DNA of 64,000 nt, taken from assembly GCF_902506145.1 (NCBI RefSeq), contig NZ_LR733519.1, positions 1,068,688 to 1,132,687 of the forward strand, read 5' to 3'. A program made the translations under genes and the position numbers. The stretch's first letter is position 1. Every line of letters begins with the position of its first letter. Positions 27,597-36,688 of this stretch are shown one piece after another. Below the pieces are notes generated by a model. That model saw nothing but the letters and a program-made list of their open reading frames with translations, did no database searches and was not told the origin of the DNA. The stretch is from Burkholderia sp. 8Y. GTDB taxonomy: Bacteria > Pseudomonadota > Gammaproteobacteria > Burkholderiales > Burkholderiaceae.

Positions 27597-28624
27597 CGCC
27601 CCGCGGGGACCGGAATATTGCGCTCGACGATGTCGGCGACGACCGCAACTGTATCGCCAAGTTGCACCAGACCGGGAAAGTGACGCGCGGCGAGCAGGCC
27701 GGCGCGCTTCGCCGTGTAATCGACCGGCGCCGCGCCCGAGCGCGTGATGTCGTGGACGCGAGCCAGCACGTCGCCCGCTTGCACCATGTCGCCCAAATCG
27801 CGGCACATTTCGAGCAGGCCCGCGTGTTCGCTTGTCGTGTAGCACGTGCCGTCGGGCATATCCAGCAGCGTGCTCGTGCGCGCTTCGCCGCTGCCGGTGG
27901 CCTGCCTCTCGACGATGCCCGCGTGAGCCAAGAACCCATAGACGCCGCGTTCTGCGATGGCGACACTTTTTGCCGTCGACGAACCGCCGCCGCCCAGTTC
28001 TGTCGACACGAACACCTTGCGCGCTTCTTCCGCGGCGCTGTCGTAAAGACCGGTGCTGTCGAGTTCGAGCATGCGCATCGAATACGGCGCGCCAAACGCG
28101 CGCATGGCGGCCTCGCAACGCGCCTGCAATGTCGCGTCGTCCAATACGTGGATGGCCGCGAACGGAAGGAAGTCCAGCGTGCGGCCGCCCGCATGAATGT
28201 CGAGCACATAGTCCGCGAGAGGCAACAGATGACGCTGGAAATAATCGGCGATCTTCTCGGTCACCGTGCCGTCGGGTTTGCCGGGGAAGCTGCGGTTAAG
28301 ATTGCCTGCATCGATTGGCGACGTGCGTGTGCCTGCACGAAACGCGGGATAGTTCATGAACGGCACGATGATGACGCGGCCGTTCACATCCTCTGCCATC
28401 AACGTCGATGCGAGCTTCGATAGTGCGATTGGCCCTTCGTACTCGTCGCCGTGATTGCCGCCCGTGAGCAGCGCGGTCGGTCCATGTCCGCGCTTGATGA
28501 CGGTGACGGGAATCATCACCGCGCCCCATGCCGAATCGTTGCGCGAATACGGCAACTTGAGGAAGCCGTGCTGAACGCCGTCCGCGTCGAAGTCGACAGT
28601 CGGGCTGATCGGTGACGCGCGCAT
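27593..28624 (-). CDS. doeB: N2-acetyl-L-2,4-diaminobutanoate deacetylase
   Basis: Zinc hydrolase of the succinylglutamate desuccinylase/aspartoacylase family, 343 residues. It removes acetate from the acetyl-diaminobutyrate made by DoeA. The zinc ligands are visible in LLTGGNHGDEYEGPI near 52 and VLDIHAGGRTLDF near 142, and NLNRSFPGKPDG near 108 is a further family motif. It is four bases downstream of doeA and overlaps doeX. Confidence 0.95.
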   Translation of the reverse strand: MRASPISPTVDFDADGVQHGFLKLPYSRNDSAWGAVMIPVTVIKRGHGPTALLTGGNHGDEYEGPIALSKLASTLMAEDVNGRVIIVPFMNYPAFRAGTRTSPIDAGNLNRSFPGKPDGTVTEKIADYFQRHLLPLADYVLDIHAGGRTLDFLPFAAIHVLDDATLQARCEAAMRAFGAPYSMRMLELDSTGLYDSAAEEARKVFVSTELGGGGSSTAKSVAIAERGVYGFLAHAGIVERQATGSGEARTSTLLDMPDGTCYTTSEHAGLLEMCRDLGDMVQAGDVLARVHDITRSGAAPVDYTAKRAGLLAARHFPGLVQLGDTVAVVADIVERNIPVPAGR

Positions 28625-28628
28625 CGTG

Positions 28629-29846
28629 CTACTCCTTCACGAACAGTTTGCGGGGCGTATTGCAAAAGGTCTCCACGCCCGTATCGGTAATCAGGATGCT
28701 TTCCGTAATCTCGAGGCCCCAATCGTCGAGCCAAAGGCCCGGCATGAAGTGGAAGGTCATGCCGGGTTCGAGGACAGTCTTGTCGCCCGGACGCAGGCTC
28801 ATGGTGCGCTCGCCCCAGTCCGGCGGATAACTCGCGCCGATCGGATAGCCGCAGCGGCTGTCTTTCTCGATGCCCGATTTTCGCAGCACCGCAAAGAACG
28901 CATTGGCGATATCTTCGGTCCTGTTGCCGGGTTTCGCCGCAGCTAGGCCCGCTTCGATGCCTTCGATCACCGCCTTCTCGGCATCGATGAAATGATGCGG
29001 CGGCTTGCCAAGATAAACCGTTCGCGACTGCGGACAGTGATAGCGTTTGAAGCATCCGGCGATCTCGAAGAAGGTGCCCGCGTTCGCACAGAATGGCGAG
29101 TCGTCCCAGGTGAGATGCGGGGCCGCCGCATCCGAGCCGGTCGGCAGCAAAGGCACGATCGCCGGATAATCGCCGCCGTGGCCTTCGATGCCGGTGATGC
29201 CTGCCTCATAGATGTGCGCCACGAGGTCGCTCTTGCGCATGCCCGGCTCGACTCTCTCGAGAATGCGCCCGTGCATCTTCTCGACAATGCGCGCCGCAAT
29301 GCGCATATATTCGATTTCCTGCGGCGATTTCACTGCACGCTGCCAGTTGACGAGCGCCGTCGCATCGACGAATCTGGCTGTGGGCAAATGCTGCGTAAGC
29401 GACGCATAGGCCTTGGCGCTGAAATAGTAGTTGTCCATCTCGACGCCAATGCGCTTTTTGTCCCAGCCGCGTGCGGCGATCACTTCCGTGGACAAGTAAT
29501 CCATCGGATGGCGCACTTGCGACTGCACGTAATGATCCGGGTACCCGACGATGTTGTCGTGCTCCATGAACACCGTGCGCTTGGCGCCGTTTCCGTCCTG
29601 CCCGCGTCCGTACCAGACGGGTTCGCCATCCATCGCGAGCAGCACACACTGATGCACGTAGAAGGACCAGCCATCGTAGCCCGTCAGCCACGCCATGTTG
29701 GTCGGATCGGTCACGATCAGCAGATCGATGCCCGCCTTCTCCATCGCGCCGCGCGTCTTCGCGATGCGCGCATCGTATTCGCTGCGCTCGAACGGCAGGC
29801 GCACCAGCGGCGCCTCGCCTTCTCGTTGTTGCTTGCTTTCGGACAT
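28629..29846 (-). CDS. doeA: Ectoine hydrolase
   Basis: M24-family hydrolase, 405 residues, opening the ectoine ring to acetylated diaminobutyrate. Characteristic stretches are WLTGYDGWSFYVHQCVLL near 52, VNWQRAVKSPQEIEYMR near 160, ITGIEGHGGDYPAIVPLLP, CFKRYHCPQSRTVYLG near 265, and GMTFHFMPGLW near 365. It is part of the tight run eutB-eutC-doeA-doeB-doeX-doeC-doeD. A diverged relative heads the other ehu-type locus at 13574-14716. Confidence 0.96.
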   Translation of the reverse strand: MSESKQQREGEAPLVRLPFERSEYDARIAKTRGAMEKAGIDLLIVTDPTNMAWLTGYDGWSFYVHQCVLLAMDGEPVWYGRGQDGNGAKRTVFMEHDNIVGYPDHYVQSQVRHPMDYLSTEVIAARGWDKKRIGVEMDNYYFSAKAYASLTQHLPTARFVDATALVNWQRAVKSPQEIEYMRIAARIVEKMHGRILERVEPGMRKSDLVAHIYEAGITGIEGHGGDYPAIVPLLPTGSDAAAPHLTWDDSPFCANAGTFFEIAGCFKRYHCPQSRTVYLGKPPHHFIDAEKAVIEGIEAGLAAAKPGNRTEDIANAFFAVLRKSGIEKDSRCGYPIGASYPPDWGERTMSLRPGDKTVLEPGMTFHFMPGLWLDDWGLEITESILITDTGVETFCNTPRKLFVKE

Positions 29847-29857
29847 CGTCCTGTCTC

Positions 29858-30862
29858 TCAGAGCGTCACGTCGTTGTGGAAAATGGTTCCTGCCTGCGCG
29901 GCGCGCGCACGCTGCAGCGCAAGCGTTGCGATGGCGGTGTCCTGCGCGCCTGTGCCCGTCAGATCACACAGGGTGATTTGTTCGTCGCTGGTGCGGCCCG
30001 GCGCTTGTTGCGCAATGACCTGTCCGAGTTCCGAGAACGATGCATCTGCTTGGACCGCGCCTGACGCGATGGCGTGATGCAATTCGCCGAGCAACCGCGT
30101 TTGCTGGAGCCGATCGCAAACATAGAGTGCCTCCGCGAATACCTCGGGCGCGATCTCGTTCTTGTGCTCGGCATCCGATCCCATTGCGGTGATGTGCAAG
30201 CCGGGATGCAGATCGCGTGCATGGATCAAGGGCTCACGGCTCGGCGTGGTCGTGATGGCGATATCTGCCTGCCTGAGGGCATCGCTCACCGTGTCCGCCA
30301 CATAACACGGCAGACCCGTGCATTCTCGTGCGTAGCGCAGCGCGCTGTCGCGTTCACGCGCCCAGATCGTCACGTGCTCGATGTCACGCACAAGACGCAG
30401 CGCATCTAGTTGCAGGCGCGCCTGTTCTCCCGCGCCGATGATTGCCACGCGCCGCGCTTCGCGACGCGCAAGCCATCCTGCGGCCACCGCGCCCGCCGCT
30501 GCGGTGCGTACCGCGGTGAGATAACCGTTGTCGAGCAACACGGCTTCGGTGAGTCCAGTGTGCGCGGACAGCACGAGCATCAGACCGTTGAGACTCGGAA
30601 GACCCAGAGAAGGGTTATTGAAGAAACCCGGACTCACTTTTATGGCGAAGCTCGGAAAGCGGGGCAGGTAAGCGGTTTTGATGTCGACTTCGCCGGCGTG
30701 CTCGGGAATGTCCAGACGCAAGATTGGCGGCATCGCAACCGCTTCGGTGGCGAGCGACCGGAAGGCGGCCTCGACTTGCGCGATGGCATCGAGGTCGAGC
30801 GGCACGAGCTTGCGAAGCTGCGCTTGCGACAGCAGCAGCGTGGATCGATCTGAGGCGGACAT
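29858..30862 (-). CDS. eutC: EutC, ornithine cyclodeaminase/mu-crystallin family
   Basis: NAD(P)-binding protein of the ornithine cyclodeaminase family, 334 residues. EutB and EutC are thought to convert hydroxyectoine to an ectoine-pathway intermediate. Visible are MPPILRLDIPEHAGEVDIKT, GYLTAVRTAAAGAVAAGWLA near 112, the Rossmann motif VAIIGAGEQARLQL near 140, and HITAMGSDAEHKNEI near 225. ATG at 30862 lies five bases after the eutB stop. A GTG at 30871 overlapping that stop is an alternative start. Confidence 0.93.
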   Translation of the reverse strand: MSASDRSTLLLSQAQLRKLVPLDLDAIAQVEAAFRSLATEAVAMPPILRLDIPEHAGEVDIKTAYLPRFPSFAIKVSPGFFNNPSLGLPSLNGLMLVLSAHTGLTEAVLLDNGYLTAVRTAAAGAVAAGWLARREARRVAIIGAGEQARLQLDALRLVRDIEHVTIWARERDSALRYARECTGLPCYVADTVSDALRQADIAITTTPSREPLIHARDLHPGLHITAMGSDAEHKNEIAPEVFAEALYVCDRLQQTRLLGELHHAIASGAVQADASFSELGQVIAQQAPGRTSDEQITLCDLTGTGAQDTAIATLALQRARAAQAGTIFHNDVTL

Positions 30863-30867
30863 TGAAT

Positions 30868-31830
30868 TCACCCTGCTCCAACGAGACGGCGGTGTGTGTC
30901 GATATCGATGTTGCAACCGCTGACGACGATCACGATCGGCCCGCGTGAACGCACCGTGCCATCGAGCACGGCGGCCATGCCGACCGCCGCAGCCCCTTCC
31001 ACGACGAGCCGCTCCTTGCGATACGCGTGCGTGATCCCGAGGGAAATCGAACGCTCGTCGAGCAACACGACGCGGTCGATCAACTCGCGCGTCATGGCAA
31101 AGGTGTGCTGGTTATCGAGGCCGATGCCCCCGCCAAGCGAATCGGCGAGCGTTTCGAGTTCATCGACACAGACAGGCTTGCCTGCCTTGAGACTCGCATG
31201 CATGGCGGCGCCGCGTTCCATCGACACGCCGATCATTTCGGTCGACCGCTGGATGCTCTTGGCCGCGAATGCGACGCCGCTGAACAATCCGCCGCCCGAC
31301 AAAGGCACCAAAATGGTCGCGACATCCGGCAAAGCTTCGAATATCTCGATGCCAATGGTCGCCTGGCCTGCGATCACGCGAGGATCGTCGAAAGGCGGTA
31401 CGAATGCATAACCCTCTTCGCGCACGAGACGTTGGGCCTGGAGTTGCGCATCGTCCTGACTCTTGCCAGCGATGACAACGCGCGCACCCAGCGCGGCCAC
31501 TGCATCGACCTTGTTTCTGGGCACGAGCGAGGACATGCACACCGCCGCTTCGATACCGAGCGCGCGCGCCGCATGCGCAACGGCGCGCCCATGATTGCCA
31601 GTGGATGCCGTCACGACGCGCTTGCATCCCTCATCGGCAATCTGCGCGAGCGCGTTGCTCGCGCCTCGCAGCTTGAAGCTGCCGGTGGGCTGGACCGTTT
31701 CGAGCTTGAGGTGGACCGGCACGCCCGCCATTTCGCTGAGCGCCACCGACTGCACGAGCGGCGTCACGAGCGCGCGCCCTGCGATGCGCTGGCGAGCGCG
31801 GTAAACATCGGCGAGCGTGAGTGCGGACAT
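30868..31830 (-). CDS. eutB: EutB, threonine dehydratase-like PLP enzyme
   Basis: Fold-type II PLP enzyme, 320 residues, of the threonine/serine dehydratase family, acting on a hydroxyectoine-derived hydroxy compound. The PLP lysine is in PTGSFKLRGA near 50, the substrate loop is VTASTGNHGRAVAHAA near 75, and the phosphate-binding glycines are VPLSGGGLFSG near 175. It is first in the minus-strand catabolic run, 76 bases downstream of enuR. Two direct TGTCCTA repeats in that gap suggest a regulated promoter. Confidence 0.94.
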   Translation of the reverse strand: MSALTLADVYRARQRIAGRALVTPLVQSVALSEMAGVPVHLKLETVQPTGSFKLRGASNALAQIADEGCKRVVTASTGNHGRAVAHAARALGIEAAVCMSSLVPRNKVDAVAALGARVVIAGKSQDDAQLQAQRLVREEGYAFVPPFDDPRVIAGQATIGIEIFEALPDVATILVPLSGGGLFSGVAFAAKSIQRSTEMIGVSMERGAAMHASLKAGKPVCVDELETLADSLGGGIGLDNQHTFAMTRELIDRVVLLDERSISLGITHAYRKERLVVEGAAAVGMAAVLDGTVRSRGPIVIVVSGCNIDIDTHRRLVGAG

Positions 31831-31872
31831 GTCAGGCTGGGTTGCTGTTCGTTGATCGATGCAACCGAGTCT

Positions 31873-31904
31873 AATGTCCTAAAAAATCAATTCTGAATGT
31901 CCTA
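31873..31904. promoter_or_regulatory. Candidate EnuR operator: direct repeats AATGTCCTA
   Basis: Two identical copies of AATGTCCTA (31873-31881 and 31896-31904) lie 23 bases apart, start to start, about two helical turns, in the short enuR-eutB gap. MocR/GabR-type regulators commonly bind such spaced direct repeats. A related TTGTCCTA lies upstream of ehuB at 33377-33384. The EnuR assignment is inferred. Confidence 0.45.
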
Positions 31905-31906
31905 GT

Positions 31907-33303
31907 TCAATTGAAATCATGCACGTGCGGATATTGTTCGAAGACCTCACGCATCGTCTCGACGGCCACGCGGAAGGTGCGTTCACCGACTTCGGCGCCG
32001 ACGCACAACCGCACTGCGTTAGGCCGCTCGGCGCCGCGCACGAGGAAGGGATCGGGTGATGTGACCGCGATGTTCCGGTTGCGCAATTCGCGCGTGATGC
32101 GCTCCGCTTCCCATTCGCCCGGCACGCGCAGCCATGCAGACAATGCATTTGGATGGCTGCCCAGCACGTATTCCCCGAGCAACTCGCGTACGACGGCCTG
32201 ACGCAACGCGAGGCGTTCGCGCTGAATCATTACGAGGCGCTGCGCCGTGCCGTCCATGATCCACCGGGAGGCAACTTCCGCTATCGGCGATGTCGCCATC
32301 CAGCAGCTCACGCGCAGCACGCTTTCAGCGCGCAAGGCGAGACGGCGCGGCACGGTCATGAAGCCTGTGCGCAGGCCGTCAACACCGACTTGGTCATGCT
32401 GGTGCAGTAGAACGCAAGCTCGGGGACGAGGCTAGCAATGGGCGTCTGCGTCTTCGCCGGCAGCGCGCCATATACGTCGTCCTCGATGATATAGACGCCA
32501 TATCGCTCTGCTATCCGCGCGATCGCACGGCGGCGCGCGTCGGGCATCAGCGCGACGGTAGGATTGTTGAGCGTCGGCGTGCACACGAGCGCGCTGACGC
32601 GTTCACTGTCGCAGACTTCCTCGAAATGTTCAGGACGTATGCCGTGCTCGTCGATCTCAAGCCCCTTGAGCGTAAACCCGAGCACGTTGGCCGAGCCGAT
32701 CACGCCGTGATCGGTGAGGCTTTCGCAAAGCACAGTGTCGCCCGGACCGACAGTCGATGCCAACGCGAGGAAAATGCCATGCGCGGCGCCGTTGGTCACG
32801 AGCAACGAGTCGGCGCTCGCCGGCATATTGAGCGTCGAGAGCCAGTCGACGCCTGCCTGCCGATGATTCTCGAAGCCCGCGATGGGCCTGAACGCGCGAA
32901 TCCAGGGTTGATCTTCGATGGTCGACAAGGTCGCGCAGACGTTGCGCCACATCGCATCATGCTCCGGCGTATGCACGATGCGCGCGATCGAAAAATCGAC
33001 GACAGAGCGCTCGGCCGTATCGAGCATGTAACTAGACATGGTTTCCGTCACCCGTGCCGTGACGAAGCTGCCGCGTCCGACTTCGCATCGGATCAGGCCT
33101 TGCCTTTCCAGTTCCTTATAGGCGTTGGTGACCGTCTGTACGCTAATTTTCAGATCTGCCGCCACGTCGCGCTGCGGCGGCAGGCGCGCGCCTGATGCGA
33201 GCTTGCCGCTCTCGATGTCCGCCGCCATGGCTTTGACGAGCCGCTTGTATTTCGACTGGACGCCTTGCACGGTACGCACCGCGTCGCGCCATTGTTCGTT
33301 CAC
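31907..33303 (-). pseudogene. enuR: EnuR, MocR/GabR-type regulator of ectoine use, frameshifted
   Basis: GntR winged helix (KYKRLVKAMAADIESGKL, PPQRDVAADLKISVQTVTNA) followed by an aminotransferase-like PLP domain, about 465 residues if repaired. EnuR represses ectoine-use genes until inducers formed from ectoine bind its PLP. The first frame runs from GTG 33303 (GGGGGA upstream; an ATG at 33339 is possible) through the PLP lysine in SMTKSVLT, then reads off into a stop at 32356. The second frame continues FMTVPRRLALRAESVLRVSC to 31907. One G appears to be missing near 32375 (ACGGCCTG where ACGGGCCTG is expected). A real mutation would remove the last third of the effector domain; a sequencing error is the other option. 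Confidence 0.88.
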
Positions 33304-33376
33304 GTTCCTGGTCCCCCAATGCTCGTGTTGTTTCCGCACGTGCCCAATAGTGGCGCAAAATCGCCTCAGAAAATAA

Positions 33377-33384
33377 TTGTCCTA
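33377..33384. promoter_or_regulatory. TTGTCCTA site upstream of ehuB
   Basis: Matches the TGTCCTA core repeated upstream of eutB, here in the divergent enuR-ehuB gap 156 bases before the ehuB start. It is a single copy with no second repeat at 23 bases, so support is weak. Confidence 0.3.
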
Positions 33385-33539
33385 GAGCAATCGGAACACA
33401 TATATGGCTTTGTATTCTGCCTCCGTAGACTGCGTTGCAAGGCCGTCCAACGACCTGAGCGATAAGGGTTTCTCCGGTGTCGCGGCGTCAAGCGGCCCGG
33501 TCTCTTCAAGCAAAGACAAACCATACGAACGGGAACGAT

Positions 33540-34394
33540 ATGAAGACGAAGCGACTGTCTGGATTTTTGGTAGCGGCTTGCGTTGCAACGGCGAGTTTCA
33601 CGGGCTATGCGGCGAGCGCAAGCGCCGAAACGACGCTACAGCGCATTGAACGCACCGGCGAAGTGCGCATCGGCTATGCGAACGAAACACCCTTTGCCTA
33701 TACGACGGCCGACGGCACGGTGACGGGCGAATCGCCTGAGATCGCCAAGAAGGTCTTTGCGAAGCTCGGCGTCAAGAAAGTGGACGCGGTGCTGACCGAA
33801 TGGGGCGCCTTGATTCCGGGCCTCAAGGCGGGCCGTTTCGATGTAATCGCGGCTGGCATGTACATCACCCCGGAACGCTGCAAACAGGTTGCGTTCGCCG
33901 ACCCGCAGTACCAGATTCCCGACACGCTGCTGACCATGCAAGGCAATCCGAAGAACTTCCACAGCTATGCCGATGTCGCGAAACAACCCGACACGAAGCT
34001 TGCGGTGATGGCCGGAACGGCAGAACTCGGCTATGCCCGCGAAGCAGGCATCAAGGACGATCAAATCTTGCAGGTTCCCGACACGACGGCGCAGCTTCAG
34101 GCCGTGCGCGCACGCCGTGCCGATGCCGCTGTCGGCACCGCACTGACCATGAAGGGTCTTGCCTCGAAGGGCGGACCGCAAGTCGAATCCATCAGCCAGT
34201 TCACCGACGATCCAAAGCACACGGGTTATGGCGCGCTCGCCTTCCGTCCCGAGGACACCGACTTGCGCGATGCAGTGAACAAGGAACTGCATGGATGGCT
34301 CGGCACGGACGATCATCTCAAGACCGTCGCGCCGTTCGGCTTCGACAAGTCCAATCTGACCACCAAGAAGGCGCCCGAACTCTGCGGCGGGTGA
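33540..34394 (+). CDS. ehuB: Ectoine/hydroxyectoine ABC transporter binding protein
   Basis: Periplasmic ectoine-binding protein, 284 residues. ATG at 33540 follows GGGA and gives a clean signal peptide (MKTKRLSGFLVAACVATAS, cleaved near ASAET); the frame upstream adds unrelated residues. The mature chain keeps IGYANETPFAY, LIPGLKAGRFDVIAAGM and ITPERCKQVAFADP, areas that form the ectoine pocket in characterised EhuB. It is divergent from enuR and first of ehuBCDA. Confidence 0.95.
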   Translation: MKTKRLSGFLVAACVATASFTGYAASASAETTLQRIERTGEVRIGYANETPFAYTTADGTVTGESPEIAKKVFAKLGVKKVDAVLTEWGALIPGLKAGRFDVIAAGMYITPERCKQVAFADPQYQIPDTLLTMQGNPKNFHSYADVAKQPDTKLAVMAGTAELGYAREAGIKDDQILQVPDTTAQLQAVRARRADAAVGTALTMKGLASKGGPQVESISQFTDDPKHTGYGALAFRPEDTDLRDAVNKELHGWLGTDDHLKTVAPFGFDKSNLTTKKAPELCGG

Positions 34395-34441
34395 GCCCGG
34401 CAGACCGCGCGTGCCACATCAATCGTTAGCAAGGAACCGTC

Positions 34442-35125
34442 ATGAGTGACCTCAATGAGCTTCTTCCCTTGATGATGAGGGGCACGCTCGTCACGATCCA
34501 GATCGCGACCTTCAGCATTCTGCTGGCGATCATTATGGCGAGCGTCGCCACCGTGGTACGCGCCGCGCCATACCCGCTGCTCAGATGGATGGGAAACGCC
34601 TACGTCGAGATCTTTCGCGGCACGTCGCTGCTGGTGCAATTGTTCTGGCTGTTCTTCGTGCTGCCGTTGCCGCCGTTCAACCTGCAGTTGACGCCCTTCA
34701 CAGTCGCCATCGTCGGTCTCGGCTTACACTACGGCGCGTATGGTTCGGAGATCCTGCGCGGTGCGTTGCGTTCGGTTCCGGGCGGCCAGTATGAAGCGGC
34801 GCTTGCGCTGAACATGCCGGCATCGGCAAGGCTGCGCCGGGTCGTACTGCCCCAGGCGATGATCAATGCATTGCCGCCTGCGACAAATCTCATGATCGAG
34901 TTGCTCAAAGGCACGTCGCTCGTGTCGCTCATCACACTGTCCGACCTGACTTTCCGCGCCCGTCAACTCGACGAAGCGACCTTCAAGACCGCCGAGATCT
35001 TCACGCTCACGTTGCTCATCTACTTTGTGCTTGCGCAGATGATCGCGACCGTGATGCGCTATTTCGAGCGACGCGTCAGCAGCCATGTCGCCGTGCGTCG
35101 TCCCGTTCCGAGGGCCGCATCATGA
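34442..35125 (+). CDS. ehuC: Ectoine/hydroxyectoine ABC transporter permease EhuC
   Basis: Inner-membrane permease, 227 residues, with about five spans. It contains NAYVEIFRGTSLLVQLFWLF near 50, HYGAYGSEILRGALRSVPGG near 97, and VVLPQAMINALPPATNLMIE near 135. AAGGA lies six bases before the ATG. It overlaps ehuD by four bases. Confidence 0.94.
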   Translation: MSDLNELLPLMMRGTLVTIQIATFSILLAIIMASVATVVRAAPYPLLRWMGNAYVEIFRGTSLLVQLFWLFFVLPLPPFNLQLTPFTVAIVGLGLHYGAYGSEILRGALRSVPGGQYEAALALNMPASARLRRVVLPQAMINALPPATNLMIELLKGTSLVSLITLSDLTFRARQLDEATFKTAEIFTLTLLIYFVLAQMIATVMRYFERRVSSHVAVRRPVPRAAS

Positions 35126-35790
35126 CCACACTCAGCCAACTGTTCGATGTGAAGTATGCGCTGCATATTCTCCCCCAACTCGCGCGCGCGGCGACATACA
35201 CCATCGGCATCACGCTGGTCGGCTTTGCCATCGCGCTGGTCCTGGGCCTTGCGCTCGCCATTCTGCGGCGCAGTGACATCGCGCCTGTTGCAAAGACCAC
35301 GGCCTTGTTCATCGAGTTCATACGCAGCACACCGTTGCTCATCCAGGTGTATGTGCTGTTCTATGTCGCGCCGCTCTATGGCCTGACGATGTCGGCGCTG
35401 ACAGCAGGAACCATCGGCATAGCGGTTCACTATGCGTGTTACGTGTCAGAGGTGTACCGTGCGGGGCTCAATGGGGTCGCACGCGGGCAGTGGGAGGCGT
35501 CGAGCGCGCTGTCGCTCTCGCCGTGGCGCACGTATAGCGGCGTCATTCTTCCGCAAGCGATACGCCCGGTGATTCCCGCGCTCGGAAACTATCTCGTCGC
35601 GATGTTCAAGGACACGCCCGTCCTGTCCGCGATCACAGTCGTCGAGCTGATGCAGCAGGCGAAGAATATTGGTTCGGGAACCTTCCGGTATCTGGAACCG
35701 ATCACCATGACCGGCATCTTCTTTCTTCTCATCAGCGTGACCTTCGCCTCGGGCGTGCGTCACCTCGAACGACGCGTGCGCCTGCCGTGA
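35122..35790 (+). CDS. ehuD: Ectoine/hydroxyectoine ABC transporter permease EhuD
   Basis: Second permease, 222 residues, with [19 protein letters not shown] near 64, [20 protein letters not shown] near 98, and LPQAIRPVIPALGNYLVAMF near 140. Its start overlaps ehuC (ATGA). The same length and motif spacing as the region A permease at 15798-16466 support common descent. Confidence 0.94.
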   Translation: MTTLSQLFDVKYALHILPQLARAATYTIGITLVGFAIALVLGLALAILRRSDIAPVAKTTALFIEFIRSTPLLIQVYVLFYVAPLYGLTMSALTAGTIGIAVHYACYVSEVYRAGLNGVARGQWEASSALSLSPWRTYSGVILPQAIRPVIPALGNYLVAMFKDTPVLSAITVVELMQQAKNIGSGTFRYLEPITMTGIFFLLISVTFASGVRHLERRVRLP

Positions 35791-35863
35791 AGCAGGAAGT
35801 CACGCGTGCTGACCACTCGAACCCGGCGGACGGCGCACGGAAATGGATCTTCAGGAGCAGCAG

Positions 35864-36688
35864 ATGAAACGAGACCTCGACCCCGCACGTGGCGCAGCGG
35901 CCGCCGCCAACGCCGAAACGCCGATCGTGCGCTTTCGGAACGTGACCAAACGCTATGGCGCATTGACGGTGCTCGATGGCCTCGACCTCGACATTGCGCG
36001 CAATGAAAAGGTGGCGATAATTGGGCCAAGCGGTTCGGGGAAATCTACCCTTTTGCGCGTGCTGATGACGCTCGATCCGCTGACCGATGGCGTCATCGAG
36101 GTGGATGGTGAACCCCTAACGCATGAAATGCGAGGTGGAAAGCTGATACCGGCCTCACCGCGGCACGTTCGCAAGGTGCGCAGCAAGATCGGCATGGTGT
36201 TTCAAAGCTTCAATCTCTTTCCACATATGACGGCCTTGCAGAACACAATAGAAGCGCCTGTCAGCGTGCTGGGCCTGTCGAAAAAGGAAGCCACCGCACG
36301 CGCGCGTGAGCTGTTGTCGATGGTCGGCCTCGACGAGAAGTGCAACCACTATCCGTCGCAGCTATCGGGCGGACAGCAGCAGCGCGTCGCCATTGCTCGC
36401 GCGCTCGCCATGCGCCCCAAGGTCATGCTATTCGACGAAGTCACCTCTGCCCTCGATCCCGAACTTTGTGGCGAAGTGCTCAATGTGATTCGCCGTCTCG
36501 GCGCGGAACATGATTTAACCATGCTGATGGTCACGCACCAGATGGGGTTCGCCAAGGATTTCGCCGATCGCGTGTGCTTCTTTTCGCAAGGGAAGATCAT
36601 TGAACAGGCACCGCCGCAACAGTTCTTCTCTGCACCGCAGCACGAGCGCACACAACAGTTTCTACGTGCGGTGACGGAGGCTCTTTAA
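35864..36688 (+). CDS. ehuA: Ectoine/hydroxyectoine ABC transporter ATPase EhuA
   Basis: ATP-binding subunit, 274 residues. Walker A is [11 protein letters not shown] near 57, the signature is [15 protein letters not shown], Walker B is [15 protein letters not shown], and the switch region is [17 protein letters not shown] at 35864 has CAGGAG six bases upstream; an ATG seven codons earlier lacks it. It is last of ehuBCDA, 73 bases after ehuD. Confidence 0.95.
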   Translation: MKRDLDPARGAAAAANAETPIVRFRNVTKRYGALTVLDGLDLDIARNEKVAIIGPSGSGKSTLLRVLMTLDPLTDGVIEVDGEPLTHEMRGGKLIPASPRHVRKVRSKIGMVFQSFNLFPHMTALQNTIEAPVSVLGLSKKEATARARELLSMVGLDEKCNHYPSQLSGGQQQRVAIARALAMRPKVMLFDEVTSALDPELCGEVLNVIRRLGAEHDLTMLMVTHQMGFAKDFADRVCFFSQGKIIEQAPPQQFFSAPQHERTQQFLRAVTEAL

